In this document: piece after piece, positions 41,631 to 49,971 of the stretch
Numbering within the stretch: the first letter of the stretch is position 1
How the letters are laid out: every line of letters begins with the position of its first letter
Assembly (NCBI RefSeq): GCF_042665525.1
Contig: NZ_JBHTCQ010000001.1
Span: 930,001 to 994,000, forward strand
DNA from: Allobogoriella alba
GTDB lineage: Bacteria > Actinomycetota > Actinomycetes > Actinomycetales > Actinomycetaceae
Reading direction: 5' to 3'
DNA length: 64,000 nucleotides
Notes under the pieces: generated by a model
Database searches by the model: none
The model's input: only the letters and a program-made list of their open reading frames with translations
What the model was told of the DNA's origin: nothing
Translations under genes and position numbers: made by a program

Positions 41631-42424
41631 TGCTCCGACGGCGATCCGGCCGCCGTCGGCTGCGACAGCACGCGCCGGACGATGTCGACCAGGCGCGCGA
41701 CCGCCTCGTTGACCAGTTCCTCGCCTGCGTCGGCACGGGCCAGGTCCGGGCGTCCGACGACGCCTGTCGGGTTGATCTTGTCGAACGATCTCACGGTACG
41801 CACATGGTCGCCGCCGAACAGGTGCTGGTCGGGCCACGACGTCGGCGTGCCGCCCTCCGGCACGAGACGGGCACGGACGAGCTCGGGCCACAGGAACAGC
41901 ATCATCGACGTCTCCATGGCGCAGGCGTGCCCCGCTGATCGAGGGTCGTCGAACAGTCGCGCGACGATGTCGCCGAGGAGCTCGAAGTACGAGACGGACC
42001 ACGTCGGGACACCTTGGGCAGCAAGGTCCGCGGCCGCGACCTGGAGCACGCCCCGGTTACCGCCGTGACCGTTGACGATCACCACGTGGTTGCCGTCGGC
42101 GTGCAGTGCGGCGCAGACGTCGGTGAGGAGCGCGACGAAGGTGGATGTCCGGAGACTCACGGTGCCGGCGAAGGTCGTGTGGTGCCAGGAGCACCCGTAG
42201 CTGAGCGGTTCCGCCACGGTCACCGCATCTCCGAGCACCCCGGCAACGCGGTGGCACAGGGCGGTCGCCAGCCAGGCGTCGACCCCGAGCGGGAGGTGCG
42301 GACCGTGCTGCTCGACGGCGCCGGCCGGGACGAGCACCGCTCGCGGCGTCGACGCCTGCTGCCGCTCCGGGCTGGTCCTTCGGGCATACGACGTGGCGGG
42401 CGGGGAGGTCGGACGGTCATTCAT
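41627..42424 (-). CDS. Creatininase-family hydrolase
   Basis: A 265-residue creatininase-superfamily protein. Metal-site motifs are GAVEQHGPHLPLGVDAW (Glu, His, Asp), VIVNGHGGNRGVLQVAA and GHACAMETSMMLFLWP (Glu). GCSWHHTTFAGTVSL lies between. The family includes creatinine amidohydrolase, riboflavin and F420 pathway formamide hydrolases, and MftE peptidase. Here it sits between an aldehyde dehydrogenase and the GntR gene, so it probably hydrolyses an amide or a lactam of the imported compound. Confidence 0.87.
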   Translation of the reverse strand: MNDRPTSPPATSYARRTSPERQQASTPRAVLVPAGAVEQHGPHLPLGVDAWLATALCHRVAGVLGDAVTVAEPLSYGCSWHHTTFAGTVSLRTSTFVALLTDVCAALHADGNHVVIVNGHGGNRGVLQVAAADLAAQGVPTWSVSYFELLGDIVARLFDDPRSAGHACAMETSMMLFLWPELVRARLVPEGGTPTSWPDQHLFGGDHVRTVRSFDKINPTGVVGRPDLARADAGEELVNEAVARLVDIVRRVLSQPTAAGSPSEQ

Positions 42425-42427
42425 GAC

Positions 42428-43912
42428 TCAGAAGCCTCTCAGGTCGACGCTGATCGTCTTGAGATCGGTCATCGCCTCGAGTGTCTGCAGGCCCCCGATC
42501 CGGCCGAGGCCGCTCGACGTCCCGCTGCCCCCACCGAACGGGAGGTGGAGCTCCCAGTAGGTCGACGGGCCGTTGATGACCACGGTCCCCGTCCGTGCCG
42601 CTTCCGCCACACGCATCGCACGGCCCATGTTGCGTGTCCACACCGCACTCGCCAGGCCGAACTGCCGGGACTGCAGCGCCTCCAGCACCTCCGCGATGTC
42701 GTCGAAGGGTGTCAGCGGTGCGATCGGACCGAAGCTCTCCTCGGCGAAGAGGGTGGCGTCCCGTGGGACGCCGGTGAGGACGGTCGGCTCGTAGTAGTTC
42801 TCCGTCGGGCGGCCAGGTGCCCGGCCGCCGCCGGTCAGGACTCTGGCACCGAGGTCGACGGCATCGGCGATGTGACGGTCCATCTTGTCCGCCACGTCGT
42901 GGTTGTTGAGCGGCCCCAACGACGTACCCGGATCTTCCGGCGCGCCGAGCCGGCGCTCCTGGGCCAACGCGGCCACGAGCGCGCCCAGCTCCGCCTGGAT
43001 GCTCCGCTCGACGAGGACCACCTCGCTGGCCGAGCAGATCTGCCCGGCGTTGGTGAACGACGCGGCAGCGATCGCCTCGGCAGCCAGCTCGAGGTTCGCA
43101 TCTGCGAAGACGATCGTCGGACCGTTGCCCCCGAGCTCGAGGAGCTGAGCCTTGCCGGCAGCTCGATGAGCGATGTGGCGCCCGGTGGTGACGCTGCCCG
43201 TAAAGCCGACTGCGTCGACGTCCGGGTGGGCGACCGCGGCGTCACCCACGACTGAGCCCTCACCCGTGACCAGATTGATGACCCCCGGCGGTACGCCCGC
43301 CTCCTCGAGGATCTCCGCGAGAGCCACCGCGCACAGGCTGGTGCTCGGTGCCGGGATCCATACCACGGTGTTCCCGGTCGCGAGCGCAGGTGCAAGGTAC
43401 TCGGTCGGGATGTTGACCGGCGCGTTCCACGGGGTGACGACCGCATACACGCCACGTGGCTGCCGGACGGTGGAGACGCGCTTGTGAGGGTCTTCGACCG
43501 GGATCGTCTGGCCGTAGAGGTGCTTCACGTGGGCGGCAGCGTTCCGGTAGCCCGTTGCGGCCTTTCGGACCTCGGGCAACGCCTCGCGGTGGAGGGGCTT
43601 TCCCTGGTCCGCCGAGACCACCGCCGCCAGATGGGCCTCGTTCTCCAGGATGAGCTGTGCGATGCGCTCGCAGATCGCCGCTCGCTCCCAGACCGGCAGC
43701 AGGCGGTAGTCGTTGAAGGCGGCGCGGGCCGCCCGGACCGCGGCATCGACGTCCTCCGCGGTTCCCCGCTGGAGCGTGCCGATGGCGCGACCCGTCGAGG
43801 GGCTCGTCGCGGTGAACGTCTGACCATCCGCACCGGACCGCCAGGACCCGCCGATCCAGAGGTGCTTGGGTCGGGGCTCCTCCTGGCCGTTCATCGCCGT
43901 CCGCGACGTCAC
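42428..43912 (-). CDS. NAD(P)-dependent aldehyde dehydrogenase
   Basis: A 494-residue ALDH. VVTPWNAPVNIPTEYLAPAL is the substrate-channel motif, VGFTGSVTTGRHIAHRA the cofactor loop, LLELGGNGPTIVFADA the catalytic Glu region, and SFTNAGQICSASEVVLVERS the catalytic Cys. The GTG at 43912 overlaps the Nramp-like stop (GTGA); an ATG 18 bases further in (43894) has no ribosome site. It follows the carrier gene in one operon. Candidates for the substrate are glyceraldehyde or semialdehydes released by the RraA-type aldolases. Confidence 0.92.
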   Translation of the reverse strand: MTSRTAMNGQEEPRPKHLWIGGSWRSGADGQTFTATSPSTGRAIGTLQRGTAEDVDAAVRAARAAFNDYRLLPVWERAAICERIAQLILENEAHLAAVVSADQGKPLHREALPEVRKAATGYRNAAAHVKHLYGQTIPVEDPHKRVSTVRQPRGVYAVVTPWNAPVNIPTEYLAPALATGNTVVWIPAPSTSLCAVALAEILEEAGVPPGVINLVTGEGSVVGDAAVAHPDVDAVGFTGSVTTGRHIAHRAAGKAQLLELGGNGPTIVFADANLELAAEAIAAASFTNAGQICSASEVVLVERSIQAELGALVAALAQERRLGAPEDPGTSLGPLNNHDVADKMDRHIADAVDLGARVLTGGGRAPGRPTENYYEPTVLTGVPRDATLFAEESFGPIAPLTPFDDIAEVLEALQSRQFGLASAVWTRNMGRAMRVAEAARTGTVVINGPSTYWELHLPFGGGSGTSSGLGRIGGLQTLEAMTDLKTISVDLRGF

Positions 43913-45303
43913 AGCTCGAGCCCGAACGCGGAGGCGATCGTGTAGGCGCCGATGAGGGCTATCGCAAGGCTGCTGACGACCAGAGCAACCGTGAACGCGG
44001 CGCCGCCGCGCAGGTGTCGCGGGGTCGACCGCCGCAACATCCAGATGGCGACCATGGTCGCCAGCAGGAAGCATCCGCTCACGATGCCGGTGATCTGCAC
44101 CATCACCACAGGCAGGCGGATGAAGAGGTACGACGCGCCCCACGCCACCGGCAACGCGACGGTGAAGACCTTGAACCACGTCTCGCGCGACGCACGGTCC
44201 GTCCAGTCGATGAGGCGGGCGTTGGACATCAGGTCGGTCATGATGTGGCCCCATGCCGCGACACCGACCCACAGGGTGGACAGGAGGACGGCAACCGCTC
44301 CGATCAGGAAGATTGCGGTCGCCCACTCGCCGAGCGTGTCCGAGTACAGCCGGCTGAGCGCGTCGATCATCTCGGAGTCGCCCTCGGGCACGATGTTCTG
44401 CGAGTGCAGGACGGCCGCGCCCATCAGATAGAACGCGAGCGTCGAGAACGTGTACACCACCCACGAGACCATGGCGTCCTTCTGCATCACGCCGATCCAG
44501 CCCCTGGCCCGGGCCGCCCACTCCGGCGAGCCGTCGTCAGGGCCCGTCCAACGGGCGTAGCCCTTCTCGATGCACCAGTAGGTGTAGAGCGTCATCTCCT
44601 CGGCCGCGACCCCGGTCAGTGCGAACATGGCGACGGCGGCGCCGAGCGCACCGGGCGGCACCGCGAACTCCATGCCGCGGAGCACGTCGTCGGCGGTGTA
44701 TCCGAAGTCCGTGAACGGAAGTCCGACGGCGATCAGCACTGTCAGCACGGAGAACACGACAACCATGCCGATCGCCAGCTTCTCCAGGCGCCGGTAGCGG
44801 TTGGAGTAGAGCAGCACCACGGTGGACACGACCACGACGGCGACCCAGAACGTGGTCGAGCCGACACTGTCCGGACTTCCGATGGGCAGCAGAAAGCTCA
44901 TCGCCAGTGCGACTCCACCGACCACGGCGCCACTTTGCAGAACCTTGGCCACCGCGAGGATCGCGAGGATCACGTTCGGCCAGGCCAGCGACCCGATGCG
45001 TCCGGAGATGGTGTTGAAGCCCGTGACCGCGGTTCGCCCGGTCGTGATGGTCCAGCGAGCCAGCTCAACCTGGAGTGCGACCTTCACGAGCGTGGCGACG
45101 ACCACCAGCCAGAGCAGGACGAAGCCCACCTGTGCCCCGAGGGTCGTGGTCACGATGAGTTCCCCCGAGCCGACGATCGAGGCGCTCGTCACGAGCCCCG
45201 GGCCCAGATAGCGCAGGCTGGCCCTCCAGCCTCGCGGCGGCTCCTTCACATCCTCCGGCGCCAGTGCGTAAGGGTCCCGCTCGGCCGGAATGGCAACGGT
45301 CAT
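43909..45303 (-). CDS. Nramp-like carrier lacking the metal-binding motifs (second paralogue)
   Basis: A 464-residue paralogue of the carrier at 18959-20392, with matching segments such as EPPRGWRASLRYLGPGLVTS, LYSNRYRRLEKLA and YWCIEKGYARWTGPDDGS. The DPGN motif of Nramp is GSGE here (SIVGSGELIVTTT) and the MPH motif is ALTGVAAEEMTLYTYW, so the known metal ligands are missing in both copies. The ATG has GAGGAGG eight bases upstream and lies 27 bases from the TGGTATACCA site. Both copies sit in GntR-controlled sugar-acid operons. Confidence 0.8.
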   Translation of the reverse strand: MTVAIPAERDPYALAPEDVKEPPRGWRASLRYLGPGLVTSASIVGSGELIVTTTLGAQVGFVLLWLVVVATLVKVALQVELARWTITTGRTAVTGFNTISGRIGSLAWPNVILAILAVAKVLQSGAVVGGVALAMSFLLPIGSPDSVGSTTFWVAVVVVSTVVLLYSNRYRRLEKLAIGMVVVFSVLTVLIAVGLPFTDFGYTADDVLRGMEFAVPPGALGAAVAMFALTGVAAEEMTLYTYWCIEKGYARWTGPDDGSPEWAARARGWIGVMQKDAMVSWVVYTFSTLAFYLMGAAVLHSQNIVPEGDSEMIDALSRLYSDTLGEWATAIFLIGAVAVLLSTLWVGVAAWGHIMTDLMSNARLIDWTDRASRETWFKVFTVALPVAWGASYLFIRLPVVMVQITGIVSGCFLLATMVAIWMLRRSTPRHLRGGAAFTVALVVSSLAIALIGAYTIASAFGLEL

Positions 45304-45329
45304 GATGATCGCCTCCTCGCGTGGCATAC

Positions 45330-45339
45330 TGGTATACCA
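45330..45339. promoter_or_regulatory. Operator TGGTATACCA between the second Nramp-like gene and the second RraA-like gene
   Basis: Perfect palindrome in the divergent promoter region of two island operons. On the minus strand, TTGGTC, an 18-bp spacer and TATACC form a promoter whose -10 lies inside the palindrome. The 17-bp block GGCATACTGGTATACCA is identical to the site at 40163-40178. Confidence 0.75.
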
Positions 45340-45452
45340 TCCTGTCTCGGGAATGACCAAGAGTGCCTGGACGAAGGAGCGCGACGAGGCCTCGTCGCCC
45401 GTGACGACATGCCGCCGAGTTGCCGAACGATGAGACCACTGGGGGTCCGCCG

Positions 45453-46103
45453 ATGACGATCGACCTGCGTGCCGTGCGCGAGAGGTTGACCAGCCCGCTG
45501 CTGAGCGACGCGATCGAGGCGCTTGGTGGTGTGCCGCGCTGCCTCGGACATGACGTGGCTCCACTACTTCCGGGGTCGGTCGTCGCCGGATGGGCGTTCC
45601 CGGTCCGGCTCGAACGGGTCGACGAGCGGCCCGACGTGCCGTATCGCGGCCTGCTCGCGGCCCTCGACGCCGTCGGCGCGGACGAGGTCTTCGTGGTCCC
45701 GACCGGACGGGCAACGGACGTGGCCGTGTGGGGCGAGCTGCTGTCCACCTCCTGTCAGGCCCGTGGCGCCGCGGGTGCGGTGACCGACGGCCTGGTCCGC
45801 GACACCCGGCAGGTGCGCGGTCTGGGTTTCCCGGTGTTCGCCACCGGCACGCTACCGCTGGACATCAACGGTCGGTTCGAGGTCGTCGCGCACCGCGTCC
45901 CGGCAGAGGTCGACGGGGTCGGGATCGAGCCGGGGGACCTGATCTTCGGAGACTCCGACGGCGTCCTGGTGATCACCGCCGCCGAGGCCGACACCGTCGT
46001 CGCGGACGCCCTGGCGAAGGCCGACGGCGAATCACGGTTCCGCGCCGCCGTCGCGGGGGGCATGCTGCCCGGGGAGGCGTACGAGCGGTTCGGAGTCCTG
46101 TGA
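45453..46103 (+). CDS. RraA-family protein, probable class II pyruvate aldolase (second paralogue)
   Basis: A 216-residue RraA-like protein starting at the ATG at 45453, with GGGGG eight bases upstream. The motif RGAAGAVTDGLVRDTRQV retains the Arg-Asp pair, followed by VGIEPGDLIFGDSDGVLVI. It shares the fold but little sequence with the paralogue at 40196. It is first in the operon RraA-KduD-GH105-IolB, so it may cleave the 2-keto-3-deoxy sugar acid that KduD produces. The stop and the next ATG overlap by one base (TGATG). Confidence 0.82.
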   Translation: MTIDLRAVRERLTSPLLSDAIEALGGVPRCLGHDVAPLLPGSVVAGWAFPVRLERVDERPDVPYRGLLAALDAVGADEVFVVPTGRATDVAVWGELLSTSCQARGAAGAVTDGLVRDTRQVRGLGFPVFATGTLPLDINGRFEVVAHRVPAEVDGVGIEPGDLIFGDSDGVLVITAAEADTVVADALAKADGESRFRAAVAGGMLPGEAYERFGVL

Positions 46104-46900
46104 TGTCACGAGCGACGCCGGTGACCGCGGATCTGTCGTTGACGGGCCGGGTGGCCATGGTGACCGGTGCCGGGACAGGGATCGGCCGGGCGATCGCCGT
46201 CGGGCTGGCCGGCGCCGGCGCCGACGTCGTCGGGCTCTACCGCACGCACCAGGGAGACACCGAGGGGCAGGTCGCGGCCCTCGGCCGCCGCTATCTCGGC
46301 GTCCGCTGCGATCTCGCCGTCGCCGGCGAGGCGGACCTCGCGGCGCTGGTCCGTGACGCTCGCGAAGAGCTCGGCGGTCTCGACGTCCTGGTCAACAACG
46401 CCGGCATCATCCGCCGCTCACCGGCGCTGGAGCACAGCCGGGAGGACTGGGACGCCGTGCTCGAGACGAACCTCGGGGCCGGCTTCCGGCTCAGCCAGGC
46501 CTTCGCACGTGCGCTCCCGGAGCGCACGGCGGACGGCCGGGGGAGTCGCGGCAAGATCATCAACATCGCCTCCATGCTGTCGTTCCAGGGAGGCATCAGC
46601 ACGGCCGCCTACACGGCGAGCAAGTCGGCGCTCCTCGGCGTCACCCGGCTGCTCGCGAACGAGTGGGCACCGCTCGGCATCAACGTCAACGCCATCGCGC
46701 CCGGCTACGTCGAGACCGAGGCGACCGAGGCGTTGCGCGCCGACCGCGACAGGAGCGAAGCCATCCTCGGACGCATCCCCGCCGGCCGCTGGGGCCGGCC
46801 GGACGATCTGCAGGGTGCCGCCGTGCTCCTCGCCTCGGCCGCGTCGGACTACATCCACGGCGCGGTGCTGCCGGTCGACGGGGGGTGGCTGGCCCGGTGA
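46103..46900 (+). CDS. kduD: KduD-like SDR, 2-keto-3-deoxy-D-gluconate 5-dehydrogenase type
   Basis: A 265-residue SDR: VAMVTGAGTGIGRAIAVGL, DVLVNNAGIIRRSPALEHS, INIASMLSFQGGISTAAYTA (Ser and Tyr), ASKSALLGVTRLLANEW and the PAGRWGRPDDLQGAAVLLA end. The FQGGI after the catalytic Ser and the GIIRR motif match KduD, which reduces 2,5-diketo-3-deoxygluconate to KDG. Its ATG overlaps the previous stop by one base and its stop overlaps the next GTG, so the four genes are coupled. Confidence 0.88.
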   Translation: MSRATPVTADLSLTGRVAMVTGAGTGIGRAIAVGLAGAGADVVGLYRTHQGDTEGQVAALGRRYLGVRCDLAVAGEADLAALVRDAREELGGLDVLVNNAGIIRRSPALEHSREDWDAVLETNLGAGFRLSQAFARALPERTADGRGSRGKIINIASMLSFQGGISTAAYTASKSALLGVTRLLANEWAPLGINVNAIAPGYVETEATEALRADRDRSEAILGRIPAGRWGRPDDLQGAAVLLASAASDYIHGAVLPVDGGWLAR

Positions 46901-47985
46901 GCGTCGACGGTACCGTCCCGCCGCAGGACGCCGTGTGGTCGTCCGCGGCCCTCGCGCACTTCCGCGAGGAGATCTTGGCGCACGAGGCGCACCAGCTGAA
47001 CACCGGCTGGGAGGACGTCCTCGTGCCGCTCGGTCTCGAGCTGGCCGGCCGGGCGTTCGGCGACGCGACGATGCGCGCGTGGGTCCGGACCTGGGTCGAG
47101 TACCACCTGGGCGTCGCCACGGTTCGCCAGTCCGTGGAGAGCTACCGGCCGCAACGGTCCGGCGAGCCGCTGCGCGGTGTGGTGCTCTCGCCGTACTGCG
47201 GCGAGTGGGGGGTCGCCATGGTCCTGGCACTCGTCGAGCACCCCCGCGCCATGGAAGCGGCACGGGAGATCGCCGACCACATCTGCGACGACGGACTGCG
47301 GGCGCGTGACGGTGCGCTGCTCCACGGGCCCTTCTCGCTCCGGGTGTGGGTCGACACCCTCTACTACTCCGCCGTTCCGCTCGCCCGGGTCTACGCGGCC
47401 ACCGGCGAGGAGCGCTACGCCCGCGAGGCGATCCGGCAGTGCCTCCTGCACGCCGAACACCTGCGTGACCCGTCCACCGGCGACTTCGTCCACGATGCCG
47501 ACCCGGTGACGGGGCAGCGGACCGCATCACCGTGGTCCCGCGGCAACGGATGGATCGTCATGGCGCTCGCCGACACGCTCCGGCACATCCCGCACGAGAT
47601 GCACGGGTGGTCCGAGGTCATGGAGACCTACCGCTCCCTGGTCGCCGCGATGATCCGCGTGCAGCATCCGTCCGGGCTCTGGCGGATCGTGCCGGGCAAC
47701 GACGAAGCCCACCTGGAGACCTCCGGCTCCGCCATGATCGCCACCGGGATCGCCGTCGGTCTCGCCGAGGAATGGCTCGACCCCAGCCTGGCCGGCGCCG
47801 TCCAGCGGACCTGGCGCGAGCTCCCGGGCTGGATCGACAAGGGCGGGCGACTCCAGGGATGCCAGACACCCGCCGGCCACGGCGGTTGGGAGACGCACAA
47901 GAAGTCGTCCCTCGGCAGCCGGACCTACGGGGACGGCAGCCTCCTCCGGCTGGCCGCGGAACTGCGCGGTGCGGCGCTGATCTGA
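46897..47985 (+). CDS. GH105 unsaturated uronyl hydrolase
   Basis: A 362-residue glycoside hydrolase of family 105 (GH88-like alpha/alpha barrel). The signature WSRGNGWIVMALADTLRHIP is clear, with RVWVDTLYYSAVPLARVYAA (catalytic Asp region) and ETSGSAMIATGIAVGLAEEW. GH105 enzymes hydrate the C4-C5 double bond of the unsaturated uronate made by pectate or other lyases, releasing 5-keto-4-deoxyuronate. There is no signal peptide, so it acts inside the cell on imported oligosaccharides. Its GTG overlaps the kduD stop. Confidence 0.88.
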   Translation: MSVDGTVPPQDAVWSSAALAHFREEILAHEAHQLNTGWEDVLVPLGLELAGRAFGDATMRAWVRTWVEYHLGVATVRQSVESYRPQRSGEPLRGVVLSPYCGEWGVAMVLALVEHPRAMEAAREIADHICDDGLRARDGALLHGPFSLRVWVDTLYYSAVPLARVYAATGEERYAREAIRQCLLHAEHLRDPSTGDFVHDADPVTGQRTASPWSRGNGWIVMALADTLRHIPHEMHGWSEVMETYRSLVAAMIRVQHPSGLWRIVPGNDEAHLETSGSAMIATGIAVGLAEEWLDPSLAGAVQRTWRELPGWIDKGGRLQGCQTPAGHGGWETHKKSSLGSRTYGDGSLLRLAAELRGAALI

Positions 47986-48015
47986 CCTCTCAACCGACCC
48001 AAGGAGGAGTCCACC

Positions 48016-48843
48016 ATGGCTGAGTACGGCCAGGAGTACTTCGAGGACATCGGCACGTCCGCCGGCGTCAACACGTTGCGGGCGAACACCTGCCGGCTCA
48101 TCGACTTCGCGCTCGTCGTGCTCCAGGACGGCGAGGCGCATCGCTTCGAGACGGCGTCGCGCGAGTTCGGGATCGTGGTCCTCACCGGCACCGTCGACGT
48201 CGCCGTGGGCTCCCGGGTGTTCTCCGGCGTCGGTGGTCGAAGCTCCGTCTTCGCGGCGCCTCCGTCGATGGTCTACGCGCCCTGCGGCGCGGAGGTGACC
48301 GTGACCGCGTCCGGTGATGCCGAGGTCGCGCTGTGCTCGGCGCCGTCCGAGAGCGACCTCGAGCCGTACCTCGTCGGTCCGGACGATGTGACCCGCGGGA
48401 CCTGGGGACAGCACAACACCACGCGCGACTACGCGTTCACGATCGACGCCACGCGACCGAGTGAACGCCTCTACGTCGCCGAGGTCACCGTCTCCAGCGG
48501 CAACTGGGCAACCTACCCACCGCACAAGCACGAGGACGACGCACCCGAGCGGGGTGAGCTGTTCCAGGAGGAGATGTACTACTACCGGGTCTCGCCCGCG
48601 ACGGGGTTCGGATTCTGCGGTCTGTACGGCGGCAAGGTCGGCTCGGACTACGCGTTCGTGGTGCGCGACCGGACGATGCTGAAGATGCCGCACGGATACC
48701 ACGTGGTCACCGCGGCGCCGGGGTACAAGGTCTGGTACCTCGCCCTGTTCGCCGGGAACTCGAAGGGCGCCGCGCCGCAGACCGACCCGGACCACGCCTG
48801 GTACCACAACGTCGAGACCGTGCTCGGCAACCTCCGCCCGTGA
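48016..48843 (+). CDS. IolB/KduI-family 5-deoxyuronate isomerase
   Basis: A 275-residue cupin isomerase. Metal ligands are in ATYPPHKHEDDAPERGE (two His), LFQEEMYYYRVSPATGFG (Glu) and HGYHVVTAAPG (late His), which match IolB slightly better than KduI. IolB acts on 5-deoxy-glucuronate in inositol breakdown; KduI isomerises 5-keto-4-deoxyuronate. No other inositol genes are nearby, while a GH105 enzyme and KduD are adjacent, so a KduI-type role is favoured. It ends the operon, just before a hairpin. Confidence 0.85.
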   Translation: MAEYGQEYFEDIGTSAGVNTLRANTCRLIDFALVVLQDGEAHRFETASREFGIVVLTGTVDVAVGSRVFSGVGGRSSVFAAPPSMVYAPCGAEVTVTASGDAEVALCSAPSESDLEPYLVGPDDVTRGTWGQHNTTRDYAFTIDATRPSERLYVAEVTVSSGNWATYPPHKHEDDAPERGELFQEEMYYYRVSPATGFGFCGLYGGKVGSDYAFVVRDRTMLKMPHGYHVVTAAPGYKVWYLALFAGNSKGAAPQTDPDHAWYHNVETVLGNLRP

Positions 48844-48855
48844 CTCCGGCGTCCT

Positions 48856-48889
48856 GACCGAGATCCGTCCACGTGTCCTGATCTCGGTC
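48856..48889 (+). terminator. Hairpin after the IolB/KduI gene
   Basis: GACCGAGATC and GATCTCGGTC form a perfect 10-bp stem with a 14-nt loop, 13 bases after the stop. There is no T-run, so it may be a factor-independent GC-type terminator ending the island operon. Confidence 0.5.
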
Positions 48890-48980
48890 CTCACCGGCGA
48901 CGGGAGGCGCGTGGCCTCGCCGCGAGCTCACCGGGCGGGCCACCGTGCCGGGCCGGCACGGGCACGACACAATCGGCACC

Positions 48981-49964
48981 ATGTGGACCGCCTACTGGAC
49001 GACGGCGCCCGGCGTGGGAGAGCTGCGCACCGAACGCGGCCGGGCACCCGGCGAGGGCGAGGCGCTCGTTCGCACCCTCCGGTCGGGGATCTCGCGTGGC
49101 ACCGAGACCCTGATCCACACCGGTGCCGTCCCGGCGCAGGTGGCCGGCCTCATGCGGGCGCCGTTCCAGGCCGGCGACCTGCCCGGCCCGGTCAAGTACG
49201 GCTACCTCAACGTCGGCGTCGTCGAGGACGGGCCCGCCGACCTCGTCGGCCGGCGCGTCTTCGTCCTCCATCCGCACCAGGACCGGTACGTCGTCCCGGC
49301 CGCCGCGCTGACGCCCGTTCCCGACGACGTGCCGACCGACCGGGCCGTGCTCGCCGGGACGGTGGAGACGGCCGTCAACGTCCTGTGGGACGCCGCCCCG
49401 CGGCTCGGTGACCGGATCGCCGTCGTCGGGACGGGCATGGTGGGCGGCATGGTCGCCGCGCTGCTGCGGACCTTCCCGCTCGGGCGGCTCCAGATGGTCG
49501 ACCCCGACCCGGCCCGCCGTGGGCTCGCCCACGCCCTGGGCGTCGACCTCGTGCACCCGGACGACGCGGCCGGCGACTGCGACGTCGTCGTGCACTGCTC
49601 GGCCACCGAGGCCGGACTGGCGCGAGGCCTGGAGCTGCTCGGGGATGAGGGCGAGCTCGTCGAGGTCTCCTGGTACGGCACCCACGGCCCTCGCGTCCCG
49701 CTGGGCGGTCCGTTCCATGCCCGTCGGCTCACCATCCGCGCCAGCCAGGTGGGCGCCGTCGCCGCTGCGCGTCGTGCCCGCCGATCGACGGCGGACCGTC
49801 TCGCCCTCGCAGTGCGCACCCTGGCCGACCCGGTCTTCGACGCCTTCCTCACCGGCCGCTCCGACTTCGCCGACCTGCCGGCCACCATGCCCCGCCTGGC
49901 TGCGGGCGAGGGTTCCCCGCTCTGTCATCTGATCGACTATCCCGAGTCCGCCGAGAGCCAGTAG
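48981..49964 (+). CDS. MDR-family dehydrogenase without zinc ligands
   Basis: A 327-residue medium-chain dehydrogenase related to BchC-type enzymes. The motif RSGISRGTETLIHTG replaces the zinc-binding Cys of alcohol dehydrogenases, and KYGYLNVGVVE replaces the GHE motif. The Rossmann loop IAVVGTGMVGGMVAALL binds NAD(P). It probably oxidises or reduces a side-chain carbonyl without zinc. The ATG at 48981 is followed by the PTPS-like gene seven bases after its stop, which points to a shared pathway. Confidence 0.85.
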   Translation: MWTAYWTTAPGVGELRTERGRAPGEGEALVRTLRSGISRGTETLIHTGAVPAQVAGLMRAPFQAGDLPGPVKYGYLNVGVVEDGPADLVGRRVFVLHPHQDRYVVPAAALTPVPDDVPTDRAVLAGTVETAVNVLWDAAPRLGDRIAVVGTGMVGGMVAALLRTFPLGRLQMVDPDPARRGLAHALGVDLVHPDDAAGDCDVVVHCSATEAGLARGLELLGDEGELVEVSWYGTHGPRVPLGGPFHARRLTIRASQVGAVAAARRARRSTADRLALAVRTLADPVFDAFLTGRSDFADLPATMPRLAAGEGSPLCHLIDYPESAESQ

Positions 49965-49971
49965 GAGACCC

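Noticed and set aside
48016..48843. Reading the IolB-like gene as part of a myo-inositol pathway
   Set aside because: No other inositol genes occur in the window, while GH105 and KduD-type genes adjoin it, favouring a KduI-type role.
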